NCBI GenBank assembly: GCA_031316315.1 | Contig: JADBEO010000002.1 | Span: forward strand, 103,901-167,900 | DNA from: Chelatococcus sambhunathii | GTDB lineage: Bacteria > Pseudomonadota > Alphaproteobacteria > Rhizobiales > Methylopilaceae | Direction: 5' to 3' | DNA: 64,000 nt | Shown here: positions 1 to 9,893 of the stretch, piece after piece | Numbering within the stretch: position 1 is the stretch's first letter | Layout: the number at the start of each line of letters is the position of its first letter | Position numbers and translations under genes: made by a program | The notes under the pieces: model-generated | Database searches by the model: none | The model's input: only the letters and a program-made list of their open reading frames with translations | What the model was told of the DNA's origin: nothing

Positions 1-1049
<1,049 letters not shown>

Positions 1050-1376
1050 GGGCGCCCCTCTCCGTTTCAGGAGTTTGGACGCGAGCTTTGGGCGCCAGCC
1101 TGACAGGGTAGTCGCGACGAACCCCGGCGATCAGACTAGCCGGGCGTCCGGACTCCCGCAATGCGCAGACGGCGGCTTTCGGCGGAAGGCGTCGTTTTCG
1201 ATTGTGCGGCCGCCCAAAGTTTCGCGGCGAATCCCGCATCTCTTCGCCGCGCCGAAATCATGCGCCTGGCGCCGCGCAATGGTCGGGCAGGTTGCTCATC
1301 CAGAGCGTAATCCCATATCTATGAAGCGCAAAGCGCCGACTGTCGGATATTTCGCGGCGGCGAGTTAGGAGATGTT
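1050..1376. other. Intergenic region between divergent chrA and rpsU
   Basis: No convincing gene is present. A weak promoter-like pair (TTGCTC at 1292-1297, CATATC at 1314-1319, 16 bp apart) lies upstream of rpsU and could serve it. The ribosome binding site for rpsU (TAGGAG, 1366-1371) is at the right end. Nothing else stands out. Confidence 0.4.
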
Positions 1377-1643
1377 TTGCAGGTACTTGTACGAGAGAAC
1401 AACGTCGATCAGGCGCTGAAAGTCCTCAAGAAGAAGATGCAGCGCGAAGGCGTCTTCCGCGAGATGAAGCTGCGGAAAGCCTATGAGAAGCCGTCCGAGA
1501 AGCGCGCGCGTTTGAAGGCGCAAGCCGTTCGCCGGGCGCGCAAGGCCGCGCGCAAGCAGGCGCAGCGCGAAGGGCTGCTGCCCGCTCCGAAGCGCAAGGA
1601 GCGCCCCGGCCCCGCCCGGCCGTCGGCGGCGCGGTCCGCCTGA
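1377..1643 (+). CDS. rpsU: 30S ribosomal protein S21
   Basis: Small basic protein of the 30S subunit, needed for initiation and base pairing with the Shine-Dalgarno region. 88 residues; begins '[20 protein letters not shown]' and has the conserved '[17 protein letters not shown]' core, followed by a long lysine/arginine-rich tail typical of alphaproteobacteria. The start is a TTG at 1377, five bases after TAGGAG; the ATG at 1372 is in another frame. The gene stands alone, without the dnaG-rpoD partners known in gammaproteobacteria. Confidence 0.95.
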   Translation: MQVLVRENNVDQALKVLKKKMQREGVFREMKLRKAYEKPSEKRARLKAQAVRRARKAARKQAQREGLLPAPKRKERPGPARPSAARSA

Positions 1644-1753
1644 GGCGGCGGCGTGCGCGACAAGCCTGTGGGCGGTCAGCGCGGTCCTGCCGTAAGGCGC
1701 TGATTTAAGTAGCAAAATGCGCGCGCCGTCTAGGCGGCGTGAGGTTGGCTTTT

Positions 1754-1782
1754 CGGGCCGGAATCGTCTAGGTTCCGGCCCG
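1754..1782 (+). terminator. 10-bp perfect inverted repeat between rpsU and gyrA
   Basis: Arms 1754-1763 and 1773-1782 pair perfectly around a 9-base loop. There is no T tract after it on either strand, so it could be an incomplete terminator for rpsU or a hairpin in the gyrA leader, ending about 28 bases before the gyrA start. Confidence 0.5.
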
Positions 1783-1810
1783 AACGAAACGATCCGAAAG
1801 CCTCAAGAAC

Positions 1811-4531
1811 TTGGCCGATCCTACCGATCCGACGTCGGGCGAGCCGTCCGACGTCCGCCTCGTCTCGATCGCCGACGAGATGCGGCGGTCCTATCTCGAC
1901 TACGCGATGTCGGTCATCGTATCGCGCGCGCTCCCGGACGTGCGCGACGGCCTAAAGCCGGTGCATCGACGCATCCTGTTCTCGATGAACGAGAACGGCT
2001 ATTTTCCTGATCGGCCTTACAGAAAGTCGGCCCGCGTGGTCGGCGACGTGATCGGCAAGTACCACCCGCACGGCGACCAGTCGATCTACGACGCGCTGGT
2101 GCGCATGGCGCAGCCGTTTTCGATGCGGCTGATGCTGGCGGACGGGCAGGGCAACTTCGGCTCGGTCGACGGCGATCCGCCGGCGGCGATGCGGTACACC
2201 GAGATCCGGTTGGCGAAGCCCGCGATGTCGCTGCTTGCGAACATTGACGAAGACACGGTCGATTTCCAAGACAACTACGACGGTTCCGAGAGGGAGCCGA
2301 CGGTCCTTCCGGCGCAATTCCCAAACCTGCTCGTCAACGGCGCCGGCGGTATCGCCGTCGGCATGGCGACGAACATCCCGCCGCACAATCTCGGCGAGGT
2401 CATCGACGCCTGCGTGGCGCTGATCGAGAAGCCCGAGATGGAGCTCGACGAGCTCATCGAGATCGTGCCGGGGCCGGATTTCCCGACCGCGGGCCGCATT
2501 CTCGGCCGCTCGGGCATCCGCTCCGCCTATGCGACCGGTCGAGGCTCGGTTGTCATGCGCGCCAAGGTCGAGACGGAAGAGATCCGCAAGGACCGCGAAG
2601 CGCTGATCGTCACCGAAATCCCGTATCAGGTGAACAAGGCCAAGCTCGTCGAGCACATCGCCGACATGGTCCGCGAAAAGCGGATCGAGGGCATTTCGGA
2701 CCTGCGCGACGAGAGCGACCGCCAGGGCATGCGGATCGTCATCGAGCTGAAGCGCGAGGCGGTCGCCGACATCGTGCTGAACCAGCTGTTCCGCTTTTCG
2801 GCGCTTCAGACCAGCTTCGGCTGCAACATGGTTGCGCTGACCGGCGGCAAGCCGGAGCTGATGAACCTTCGCGACATGCTGGTGGCGTTCGTCGCCTTTC
2901 GCGAGGAGGTCGTCAGCCGGCGCACCAAGTTCCGGCTCAACAAGGCGCGCGATCGCGCTCACATCTTGGTCGGCCTCGCCATCGCCGTCGCCAATATCGA
3001 CGAGGTGATCCGGCTGATTCGCACCGCGCCGGACCCGGCGACCGCGCGCGACCGCCTGATGGAGCGCGACTGGCCGGCCCGCGACGTCGAGGCGCTGATC
3101 GCGCTGATCGACGATCCGCGCCACCGCATCAACGAGGACGGCACGTACAAGCTGTCGCTCGAGCAGGCGAGGGCGATCCTCGATCTGCGCCTGCAGCGCC
3201 TGACCGCCCTCGGCCGCGACGAGATCAAGGACGAGCTCGACAAGCTGGCCGCCGAGATCGCGGATTATCTTGAGATTCTCGGCTCCCGCGAGCGCATCCA
3301 GGCGATCGTGCGGCAGGAGCTGCTGGCCGCGAAAGAGCAGTTCGCGACGCCGCGCCGGACCGAGATCCTGGAGTCCGACGCGGACTTCGAGGACGAGGAC
3401 CTTATCCAGCGCGAGGACATGGTCGTCACCTTCACCCATGGCGGCTACATCAAGCGCGTGCCGCTCGCGACATACCGGGCGCAGAACCGCGGCGGCAAGG
3501 GGCGCTCGGGCATGGCGACGCGCGACGAGGACTTCGTCTCGCGCCTGTTCGTCGCGGACACCCATACGCCGGTGCTGTTCTTCTCCTCGCTCGGCCAGGT
3601 CTACAAGCTCAAGGTCTGGAAGCTGCCGCTGTCGGCGCCCCAGGCGCGCGGCAAGGCGCTGATCAACATGCTGCCGCTCGATCCGGGCGAGCGCATCACC
3701 ACGATCATGCCGCTGGCCGAGGACGAAGCCAGCTGGGCCGATTACGACGTGATGTTCTCGACGTCCGGAGGGACCGTGAGGCGCAACAAGCTGTCGGACT
3801 TCGTCAACGTGAACCGCTCCGGCAAGATCGCGATGAAGCTCGACGAGGGCGAGAGCATCGTCGACGTCCAGATCTGCAAGGAGGACGACGACGTCCTGCT
3901 GACGACGTATCGCGGCCAGTGCATCCGCTTCCGCGTGTCGGACGTGCGCGTCTTCAAGGGGCGCGACAGCCAGGGCGTGCGCGGCATCACGCTCGCGGAC
4001 GGCGACCGGGTCATCGCCCTGTCGATCCTGCGCCACTTCGAGGCGAGCCCCGACGAACGCGTCGCCTACCTGAAGCGGGCCAACGCGGTTCGCCGAGGGC
4101 AGGGCGAGAGCGTCGCGGAAGACGCTGCGGCAGACGTCGAATCCGAGGCGGAAGTCGGCTCCGACATCGAACTTGGCGCCGAGCGCTACGCGGCGATGAG
4201 CGAGGCCGAGCAGCTGATCCTGACGCTGTCCGAGAACGGCTATGGCAAGCGGTCCTCGTCCTTCGAGTACCGGGTCACCGGCCGTGGCGGCAAGGGCATC
4301 GTCGCGATGGTCACGAACGACAGAAACGGTCCGCTGGTGGCCTCCTTCGCGGTCGAGCACTCCGACCAGATCGTGCTCGTCACCAACGCCGGTCAGACCA
4401 TCCGCTGCCCTGTGGACAACATCCGCCTGGCGGGTAGGTCGACGCAGGGCGTCATCGTCTTCGACACGGCGGAAGGCGAGCGGGTCGTCTCGGTCGACTA
4501 CATCGGCGAGGTCGAGGAGACAGAGGAATGA
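1811..4531 (+). CDS. gyrA: DNA gyrase subunit A
   Basis: Breakage-reunion subunit of DNA gyrase, which introduces negative supercoils with GyrB using ATP. 906 residues with the N-terminal '[16 protein letters not shown]' motif, the '[13 protein letters not shown]' quinolone region, the catalytic tyrosine in 'AAMRYTE' (about residue 129) and a C-terminal beta-pinwheel with the GyrA box form 'QNRGGKG', which separates it from ParC. An acidic insertion near residues 760-795 in the C-terminal domain is usual in alphaproteobacteria. The start is TTG at 1811, giving 'MADPTDP'. The residue at E. coli Ser83 is glutamine. gyrB is not nearby. Confidence 0.97.
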   Translation: MADPTDPTSGEPSDVRLVSIADEMRRSYLDYAMSVIVSRALPDVRDGLKPVHRRILFSMNENGYFPDRPYRKSARVVGDVIGKYHPHGDQSIYDALVRMAQPFSMRLMLADGQGNFGSVDGDPPAAMRYTEIRLAKPAMSLLANIDEDTVDFQDNYDGSEREPTVLPAQFPNLLVNGAGGIAVGMATNIPPHNLGEVIDACVALIEKPEMELDELIEIVPGPDFPTAGRILGRSGIRSAYATGRGSVVMRAKVETEEIRKDREALIVTEIPYQVNKAKLVEHIADMVREKRIEGISDLRDESDRQGMRIVIELKREAVADIVLNQLFRFSALQTSFGCNMVALTGGKPELMNLRDMLVAFVAFREEVVSRRTKFRLNKARDRAHILVGLAIAVANIDEVIRLIRTAPDPATARDRLMERDWPARDVEALIALIDDPRHRINEDGTYKLSLEQARAILDLRLQRLTALGRDEIKDELDKLAAEIADYLEILGSRERIQAIVRQELLAAKEQFATPRRTEILESDADFEDEDLIQREDMVVTFTHGGYIKRVPLATYRAQNRGGKGRSGMATRDEDFVSRLFVADTHTPVLFFSSLGQVYKLKVWKLPLSAPQARGKALINMLPLDPGERITTIMPLAEDEASWADYDVMFSTSGGTVRRNKLSDFVNVNRSGKIAMKLDEGESIVDVQICKEDDDVLLTTYRGQCIRFRVSDVRVFKGRDSQGVRGITLADGDRVIALSILRHFEASPDERVAYLKRANAVRRGQGESVAEDAAADVESEAEVGSDIELGAERYAAMSEAEQLILTLSENGYGKRSSSFEYRVTGRGGKGIVAMVTNDRNGPLVASFAVEHSDQIVLVTNAGQTIRCPVDNIRLAGRSTQGVIVFDTAEGERVVSVDYIGEVEETEE

Positions 4532-4642
4532 CGCCGTCCGGTCCGCGAGCCGCAGGGAAGGTTCGTGAGCGGCGGGTCCGTTAACCTTACTAACTCGGTA
4601 TTGTTGCAGTCCACCGGACCGGCGTGGCAGATTCTGGACGTC

Positions 4643-4717
4643 GGCCCGGTGGGGGAATGGCTACCCAGGGGATGGGAACATCCTCACATCCTGGTTCAAA
4701 TCCAGGCTGGGCCTCCA
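4643..4717 (+). tRNA. tRNA-like gene of unassigned identity, atypical anticodon arm
   Basis: A 75-base cloverleaf-like element with encoded CCA. Seen: a 7-bp acceptor stem (4643-4649 with 4707-4713, one G-T pair), a perfect 5-bp T arm with canonical loop TTCAAAT (4690-4706), a D loop with A14, GG and A21 equivalents (4652-4667), discriminator T and CCA at 4715-4717. The central arm has a 5-bp stem (4668-4672 with 4681-4685) but an 8-base loop TGGGAACA with no T33 in the normal place, so no anticodon can be read with confidence; a GGG triplet is one possibility if the stem is shortened. It is not an obvious selC: no TCA anticodon and no long variable arm. A strong terminator follows at once. 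Confidence 0.55.
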
Positions 4718-4721
4718 AGAT

Positions 4722-4763
4722 AAAAAAGCGGCGCTCCCGGATTTCGGGACGCCGCTTTTTTCT
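4722..4763 (+). terminator. Rho-independent terminator after the tRNA-like gene
   Basis: A GCGGCG/CGCCGC stem continued by an inner TCCCG/CGGGA stem, flanked by six A on the left and six T on the right. It works on paper in both directions, ending the tRNA-like transcript and possibly the leftward small gene at 4833-5060. Confidence 0.9.
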
Positions 4764-4832
4764 TTGATCTTCAGTCGAACGATCAGTCGCCCGGCCGCGC
4801 CCCACGCGGCCGGGCGTCCTCGCGCGCCTCCG

Positions 4833-5060
4833 TCACGGAGAGGGGCGGGAATCCGTGACCGGTCGCCCTTTCGGAGCGAGGGGCCAACGCTCGAGGGAGC
4901 TTTGATCGAGGGAGGTCGCCTCGGCGAACCTTCCCGCGCCCACCGCCCCCCGGCTCGGCGACGCGGTCGCGATGATCGCCAGCGCGACCGCCGCATACAG
5001 GATCAGGATTGCGGCCACCGCGCCCCTCATTCCCCCCATGCGAGACTTCGCGTCTGTCAT
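4833..5060 (-). CDS. Small hypothetical membrane-anchored protein
   Basis: 75 residues, family not recognised. The ATG at 5060 is preceded by AGGGAGGA at 5-6 bases, a strong ribosome binding site that supports a real gene. Near residues 11-33 there is one hydrophobic segment ('GAVAAILILYAAVALAIIAT') that can be a signal anchor or an uncleaved signal peptide; the rest is short, polar and likely outside the membrane. It runs leftward into the bidirectional terminator at 4722-4763. The overlapping forward reading frame is a composition shadow. Confidence 0.55.
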   Translation of the reverse strand: MTDAKSRMGGMRGAVAAILILYAAVALAIIATASPSRGAVGAGRFAEATSLDQSSLERWPLAPKGRPVTDSRPSP

Positions 5061-5246
5061 CGCGTCCTCCCTTCGTGTTGGCGCGCATCCTAGATTGGAG
5101 GGCTGAACCTAATCTGGGCCCGGCGTTCATCCGTCGTTCACGGCCTTGCGGCCGGCTAGAGGGGCCGGTAGAGACGGCGCTTCGCTCCCGGCGCGGAGCG
5201 ATCCGCCGGCCGCCGTCCCTCGCGCGGCCCTGACCCGAGGGCGCCA

Positions 5247-5744
5247 ATGCCGCGCGTCGCTTTCTACCCGGGCTCGTTCGACCCCGTGACCAACGGACAT
5301 CTCGACGTGGCGGAGCGGGCCTGTCGCCTCGCCGACAAGCTCGTCGTGGCGATCGGCGCGCATCCCGGCAAGACCCCGCTGTTTTCCCTAGAGGAGCGCC
5401 GCGAGATGCTCGACGAGACGCTCGCGCTGGTCGCGCGGAGGGCCCGCGTCGATTTCGAAGCCACCACCTTCGACGGCCTCGTCGTCGACGCGGCCCGCGC
5501 CGCCGGCTCGTCGGTCCTCGTCCGCGGCGTGCGCGACGGCGCCGATTTCGACTATGAGATGCAGATGGCCGGGATGAACGCGGAACTCGCCCCGGGGGTG
5601 ACGACCGTACTGCTGCCGCCGTCCGCCGCAGTCCGCTCGATCAGCGCCACATTTGTCCGTCAAATCGCTGCCATGGGCGGAGACGTCTCCGCCTTCGCGC
5701 CTCCGCCGGTCGTCGAGCGCTTGAACCGGCGGTTTGCCAGATGA
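5247..5744 (+). CDS. coaD: Phosphopantetheine adenylyltransferase
   Basis: Catalyses ATP + 4'-phosphopantetheine to dephospho-CoA + pyrophosphate, the fourth of five steps of CoA synthesis. 165 residues, the usual size. It opens with the nucleotidyltransferase signature 'AFYPGSFDPVTNGHLDV', where TxGH binds ATP, has 'RGVRDGADFDYEMQM' in the middle and 'VRSISATFVRQIA' near the end, a variant of the usual ISSTxVRE motif. It is followed 55 bases later by two cyclophilin genes, as is common in Rhizobiales. Confidence 0.97.
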   Translation: MPRVAFYPGSFDPVTNGHLDVAERACRLADKLVVAIGAHPGKTPLFSLEERREMLDETLALVARRARVDFEATTFDGLVVDAARAAGSSVLVRGVRDGADFDYEMQMAGMNAELAPGVTTVLLPPSAAVRSISATFVRQIAAMGGDVSAFAPPPVVERLNRRFAR

Positions 5745-5799
5745 CACTCGCCGGATAACCGGCTCAATCGCTGCCCGTCACACGCTCCAGAGGACCTTC

Positions 5800-6333
5800 A
5801 TGAAGTTGCTGCTTGCTCTGCTCGTCGCCGTTGGCCTGATGTCCGGGCCGGCGGCCGCGGCGCCGTCCGGTCCGGTCGTGGTGCTCGACACGACGAAGGG
5901 ACCGGTGAAGATCCGCCTCAGGCCGGATCTCGCGCCGAAGCATATCGAGCGGATCAAGACGCTCGTGTCGGAGAAGTTCTATGACGGGGTGCCGTTCCAC
6001 CGCGTCATCGCGGGCTTCATGGCGCAGACCGGCGATCCGACCGGAACAGGCTCTGGCGGCTCCAAATACCCGGACCTGCCCGCCGAGTTCTCGCGCGAGA
6101 GCTTCAAGCGCGGCACGGTCGGCATGGCGCGCACCGCTGATCCGAACAGCGCCAACAGCCAGTTCTTCATCTGCTTCGCGGCTGCGCCCTGGCTCGACGG
6201 CCAGTACACCGTGATCGGCGAAGTGACGGCCGGAATGGAGGTCGTCGACCAGCTGAAGAAGGGCGCCGAAGGGTCGGGGACCGTCTCACAGCCGGACAAG
6301 ATCAAGACCGTGAGGCTCGAAGGCGCGAACTGA
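5800..6333 (+). CDS. Periplasmic peptidyl-prolyl cis-trans isomerase, cyclophilin type
   Basis: Speeds prolyl bond isomerisation in exported proteins. 177 residues: a signal peptide (first 22 or so, 'MKLLLALLVAVGLMSGPAAA') and a cyclophilin domain with 'FYDGVPFHRVIAGFMAQTGD', where the Arg is the catalytic one, then 'ANSQFFICF' and 'WLDGQYTVIGEV'. The ATG at 5800 is chosen over an upstream ATG at 5734 because it begins the signal peptide and follows AGAGGA. It lies between coaD and a cytosolic paralogue, 35 bases before the latter, suggesting one transcript and an old tandem duplication. Confidence 0.93.
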   Translation: MKLLLALLVAVGLMSGPAAAAPSGPVVVLDTTKGPVKIRLRPDLAPKHIERIKTLVSEKFYDGVPFHRVIAGFMAQTGDPTGTGSGGSKYPDLPAEFSRESFKRGTVGMARTADPNSANSQFFICFAAAPWLDGQYTVIGEVTAGMEVVDQLKKGAEGSGTVSQPDKIKTVRLEGAN

Positions 6334-6368
6334 GCGCCCGCCTCGTCCCAGTTTCCAAGGAGATTTCA

Positions 6369-6830
6369 ATGAGCGATCCCGAAAACACCCTTTTGATCGA
6401 GACCACCAAGGGGAAGGTGGTCGTCGAGATGCGTCCCGACCTCGCGCCTGGCCATGTCGCCCGCATCAAGGAACTCGCCCGAGAGGGCTTCTACGACGGC
6501 ATCGTCTTCCACCGCGTGATCGACGGCTTCATGGCGCAGACCGGCTGCCCCAACGGCACCGGCACCGGCGGCTCGGGCAAGAAGCTGAAGGCGGAGTTCT
6601 CCAAGGAGAAGCACGTGCGCGGCACCGTCTCGGCGGCCCGCGCCATGGATCCGAACTCGGCCGACAGCCAGTTCTTCATCGTGTTCGAGGATGCGCCCTG
6701 GCTCGACGGCCAGTACTCGGTGTGGGGCAAGGTCACCGAGGGGATGGAGAACGTCGACCAGATCAAGCGCGGCGAGCCCGTGCGCGATCCGGACAAGATC
6801 ATCTCCATGAAGGTCGCGGCGGACGCCTGA
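6369..6830 (+). CDS. ppiB: Cytosolic peptidyl-prolyl cis-trans isomerase B
   Basis: Cyclophilin acting on cytosolic proteins. 153 residues without signal peptide. Motifs: 'FYDGIVFHRVIDGFMAQTG' with the catalytic Arg, 'ADSQFFIVFED' and 'WLDGQYSVWGKVTEGM'. It is close in sequence to the exported paralogue just upstream. The ATG follows AAGGAGA at about 7 bases. A strong terminator lies 30 bases after the stop and closes the coaD-cyclophilin group. Confidence 0.95.
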   Translation: MSDPENTLLIETTKGKVVVEMRPDLAPGHVARIKELAREGFYDGIVFHRVIDGFMAQTGCPNGTGTGGSGKKLKAEFSKEKHVRGTVSAARAMDPNSADSQFFIVFEDAPWLDGQYSVWGKVTEGMENVDQIKRGEPVRDPDKIISMKVAADA

Positions 6831-6859
6831 TGTCGCCTCGACGCCTACCGTTCGTCGAC

Positions 6860-6894
6860 GAATGCCCGGGCCACGGTCCGGGCATTCGGTTTTT
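6860..6894 (+). terminator. Rho-independent terminator after ppiB
   Basis: Ten-base arms 6860-6869 and 6878-6887 pair perfectly around an 8-base loop, followed by GG and five T. The following gene starts seven bases later at 6901, so the hairpin also lies in its leader. Confidence 0.9.
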
Positions 6895-6900
6895 GGTTCG

Positions 6901-7353
6901 ATGCCTGACAAGCTGATCTTCGTTCTCATGGCCTTCGGGGCCGGGCTCGGCCTCGCGATCCAGGGCGCGATCAATTCCGGGCTCGCGCGCGGGCTCGGCT
7001 CGCCGATCTTCGCCGCGACCGTCTCGTTCTGGGTCGGCGGCGCGACGCTGACGGCGATCTCGCTCGCGAGCGGCGGGTTCTTCGCCGGTCTCGCTCAGGG
7101 GCGCAGCCTCGGCCTCGGCTGGTGGATCGCGGGCGGCCTGCTCGGCGCGCTGTTCGTGTCGACGATGACGATCGCGATCCCGCGCATCGGGGTCGCGGCC
7201 GTCACCGCCTTCATGATCGCGGGCCAACTGCTGTCGGCGACGATCCTGGACCATTTCGGACTGTTCGGCCTGCCCGTGCAACCGATCAGCCTGCTGCGCG
7301 TCGTCGGCGTGATGCTTCTGATTTCGGGCGCGCTGCTGGTGCGCTTCTTCTGA
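6901..7353 (+). CDS. DUF606/YdcZ-type DMT family membrane protein
   Basis: 150 residues with about five hydrophobic helices, '[19 protein letters not shown]' near the start and '[11 protein letters not shown]' in the second helix, the usual marks of the DUF606 half of the drug/metabolite transporter superfamily. Substrate unknown; members are thought to be small carriers that may form dimers. The ATG at 6901 is chosen because upstream in-frame codons lie inside the terminator hairpin of the previous gene. queA starts 13 bases after the stop, so the two are probably co-transcribed. Confidence 0.8.
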   Translation: MPDKLIFVLMAFGAGLGLAIQGAINSGLARGLGSPIFAATVSFWVGGATLTAISLASGGFFAGLAQGRSLGLGWWIAGGLLGALFVSTMTIAIPRIGVAAVTAFMIAGQLLSATILDHFGLFGLPVQPISLLRVVGVMLLISGALLVRFF

Positions 7354-7366
7354 CCGGACCTGCTCC

Positions 7367-8455
7367 TTGGACGTCTCGCTGTTCGATTTCGACCTTCCGG
7401 AGGAGCTGATCGCGCTGAGGCCCGTCAGCCCGCGCGACAGCGCGCGCCTGCTCGTCGTGCGCCCGGGCTCGGAACGCGAACTCGAGGACCGCACCGTCGC
7501 GGACCTCCCCGAACTGCTCGCGTCTGGAGACGCTCTTGTCGTCAACGCGACGCGCGTCATCCCCGCGCGCCTCTTCGGCCGCCGGAGACGGGGCGAGGCG
7601 GTCGCGCGGATCGAATGCCTGCTGCATCGGCGGCTCGACGGCGCCCGCTGGCGCGTCTTCGCCCGACCCGCCAAGAAGCTCGCGGCGGGAGACCGCGTCA
7701 GCTTCGGCGACGCGCGGGAAGGTCAGGCCTGCCTGCTCGGACGGCTCGACGCAACGGTGGCGGAGCGCGGGGCGGAGGGCGAGGTGACGCTCGCCTTCGA
7801 TCTGTCGGGTCCGGATCTCGACGCGGCGATCGCCGCAGCCGGCGACATCCCCCTGCCGCCCTACATCGCGGGACGCAGGGCGGCCGACGACGCGGACGAG
7901 CGGGACTACCAAACCATGTTCGCACGGGAGCCAGGAGCGGTCGCCGCGCCGACCGCAGGCCTGCATTTCACGCCTGCGCTGTCGCAGGCGCTCGCCGCCC
8001 GCGGCGTCGCGCGCCATGAAACGGTGCTTCATGTCGGCGCCGGCACCTTCCTTCCAGTGAAAGCGGAGGACACGGACGACCACCGCATGCACGCCGAATT
8101 CGGCGTTCTCGACGCCGAAACGGCCGAAGCGCTGAACGAGACCAAGGCCGCTGGCGGGCGCGTCGTCGCGGTGGGAACGACATCAGCCCGGTTGCTCGAG
8201 AGCGCCGTAGCGACGAGCGGGCTCATCGCGGCGTTTTCGGGCGAGACCGACATCTTCATCACTCCGGGCTTTCGGTTCAGGGCCATCGACGCGCTGATGA
8301 CCAATTTCCATCTGCCGCGGTCGACGCTGATGATGCTGATCTCGGCCTTCGCCGGCCTCGACGTGGTGAAGCGCGCCTACGCCCATGCGGTGGAGCAGCG
8401 GTACCGCTTCTACTCCTATGGCGACGCCTGCCTGTTCCTGCCGGAGCGGCGATGA
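7367..8455 (+). CDS. queA: S-adenosylmethionine:tRNA ribosyltransferase-isomerase
   Basis: Transfers and rearranges the ribose of S-adenosylmethionine onto preQ1 in tRNA to give epoxyqueuosine, the next-to-last step of queuosine synthesis at the wobble base of GUN anticodons. 362 residues, normal length. Marks: '[15 protein letters not shown]' at the start, '[10 protein letters not shown]', 'PTAGLHFTP', '[12 protein letters not shown]' and '[17 protein letters not shown]'. The start is TTG at 7367. It lies upstream of tgt, its pathway partner, with a palindromic repeat element between. Confidence 0.97.
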   Translation: MDVSLFDFDLPEELIALRPVSPRDSARLLVVRPGSERELEDRTVADLPELLASGDALVVNATRVIPARLFGRRRRGEAVARIECLLHRRLDGARWRVFARPAKKLAAGDRVSFGDAREGQACLLGRLDATVAERGAEGEVTLAFDLSGPDLDAAIAAAGDIPLPPYIAGRRAADDADERDYQTMFAREPGAVAAPTAGLHFTPALSQALAARGVARHETVLHVGAGTFLPVKAEDTDDHRMHAEFGVLDAETAEALNETKAAGGRVVAVGTTSARLLESAVATSGLIAAFSGETDIFITPGFRFRAIDALMTNFHLPRSTLMMLISAFAGLDVVKRAYAHAVEQRYRFYSYGDACLFLPERR

Positions 8456-8471
8456 GCGCGGGACAGGCCAA

Positions 8472-8591
8472 GTGCGTTTTTCGAGACGGCCCTCTCGGGC
8501 CTCCTCAGCATGAGGATCGTCGAGGATGCCAGGCGCAAGCCGCCCTCATGCTGAGGAGCGGCGCGCCAGCGCCGCGTCTCGAAGCACGCAG
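8472..8591. repeat. Intergenic inverted-repeat element (REP/MITE-like) between queA and tgt
   Basis: Outer arms GTGCGTTTTTCGAGAC (8472-8487) and GTCTCGAAGCACGC (8576-8589) are inverted copies. Inside, CTCCTCAGCATGAGG (8501-8515) is mirrored by CCTCATGCTGAGGAG (8544-8558). This layout matches mobile palindromic intergenic elements common in Rhizobiales genomes; it codes for nothing and may fold in the queA-tgt transcript. Confidence 0.8.
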
Positions 8592-8615
8592 TTGGCTCAT
8601 GCAGGCTGATCCTTC

Positions 8616-9734
8616 GTGAGCAAGATTCCATTCAACATCTCCGCGGCCGACGGCGCCGCGCGCACGGGTGAGATCGTCTTCCCCCGCGGAGAGATTCGCA
8701 CGCCCGCCTTCATGCCGGTCGGCACCGCGGCGACGGTCAAGGCGCTCACCGTCGACCAGGTCCGCCAGACCGGCGCGGACGTGGTGCTCGGCAACGTCTA
8801 TCACCTGATGCTCCGGCCGGGCGCGGAGCGGGTGGCGGCGCTCGGGGGCTTGCATCACTTCATGCGCTGGCAGCGGCCGATTCTGACCGATTCCGGCGGC
8901 TTCCAGGTCATGTCGCTGGCGGCGCTCAGGAAGCTCGACAATGACGGCGTCACCTTCCAGTCGCACATCGATGGCTCGACCCACCGGCTGACGCCCGAGC
9001 GCTCCGTCGAGATCCAGCGGCTCCTCGGCGCCGACGTCACAATGCAGCTCGACGAATGCGTCCGGCTGCCGGCGTCGCGCGACGAGGTCGAGCGCGCCAT
9101 GCGGCTGTCGCTCGACTGGGCGGAGCGCTCCAAGGCCGCGTTCGGCGACCAGGAGGGCAGGGCGCTGTTCGGCATCGTCCAGGGCGGCGATGTCGCCGAT
9201 CTTCGGCGCGGTTCCGCGCGCGGCCTCGTCGACATTGGCTTCGACGGCTACGCGGTCGGCGGTCTGGCCGTCGGCGAGCCGCAGGACGTGATGCTCGCCA
9301 TGCTCGAGGAGACCGTCCCGGAGCTTCCGGCCGATCGCCCGCGTTATCTCATGGGCGTCGGGACGCCGGACGACATCCTGAAGTCCGTCTCGCGCGGGAT
9401 CGACATGTTCGACTGCGTGATGCCGACGCGCGCCGGTCGGCACGGCCAGGCCTTCACCCGTTTCGGCAAGATCAACCTCAAGAACGCCCGTTTCGCCGAC
9501 GATCCGCGCCCGCTCGACGAGGAGAGCGACTGTCCTGCGGCGCGCGATTATTCGCGCGCCTATCTGCACCACCTCGTGAAGTGCGGAGAAATTCTCGGCA
9601 TGACGCTTTTGAGCTGGAACAACATCTCCTACTACCAGCGGCTCATGGGCGGGGCGCGAGCGGCGATCGCGGAGCGCCGCTTCGCCGCCTACGCCGCGGC
9701 CTGCGTCGAGGGTTGGGCGAAGGGACTGGACTGA
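8616..9734 (+). CDS. tgt: tRNA-guanine transglycosylase, zinc-site variant
   Basis: Exchanges guanine-34 for preQ1 in tRNAs with GUN anticodons. 372 residues, GTG start at 8616. Catalytic elements are present: '[11 protein letters not shown]' with the general Asp, 'GIVQGG', and '[13 protein letters not shown]' with the nucleophilic Asp. The C-terminal zinc site is altered: where the E. coli enzyme has C-x-C-x-x-C and a later His, this protein reads '[17 protein letters not shown]' and '[12 protein letters not shown]', so three of four ligands are replaced. I believe such forms occur in other Rhizobiales, so it is probably functional. Confidence 0.95.
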   Translation: MSKIPFNISAADGAARTGEIVFPRGEIRTPAFMPVGTAATVKALTVDQVRQTGADVVLGNVYHLMLRPGAERVAALGGLHHFMRWQRPILTDSGGFQVMSLAALRKLDNDGVTFQSHIDGSTHRLTPERSVEIQRLLGADVTMQLDECVRLPASRDEVERAMRLSLDWAERSKAAFGDQEGRALFGIVQGGDVADLRRGSARGLVDIGFDGYAVGGLAVGEPQDVMLAMLEETVPELPADRPRYLMGVGTPDDILKSVSRGIDMFDCVMPTRAGRHGQAFTRFGKINLKNARFADDPRPLDEESDCPAARDYSRAYLHHLVKCGEILGMTLLSWNNISYYQRLMGGARAAIAERRFAAYAAACVEGWAKGLD

Positions 9735-9893
9735 AGAGGCCCTTCGGGCTCGTCGATTTGCGCGCGGCCGCGCGCGACGCGCAACCGAAACGAAACAGCC
9801 CGTGTTGCATCGTGAGAGAAACGACGCGATGAGCTATGGCCGGCCCCGGCCATGACGAAGCTGGCGCGGCGCGACGGAGTTGAGTGAAGGCGC

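Noticed and set aside
1952..4360. 802-residue reverse open frame inside gyrA
   Set aside because: Shadow of gyrA; no motif and no start signal.
4643..4717. tRNA-like gene as selC (tRNA-Sec) or as tmRNA
   Set aside because: No TCA anticodon, no long variable arm, 7-bp acceptor stem, and no tag reading frame or permuted two-piece structure.
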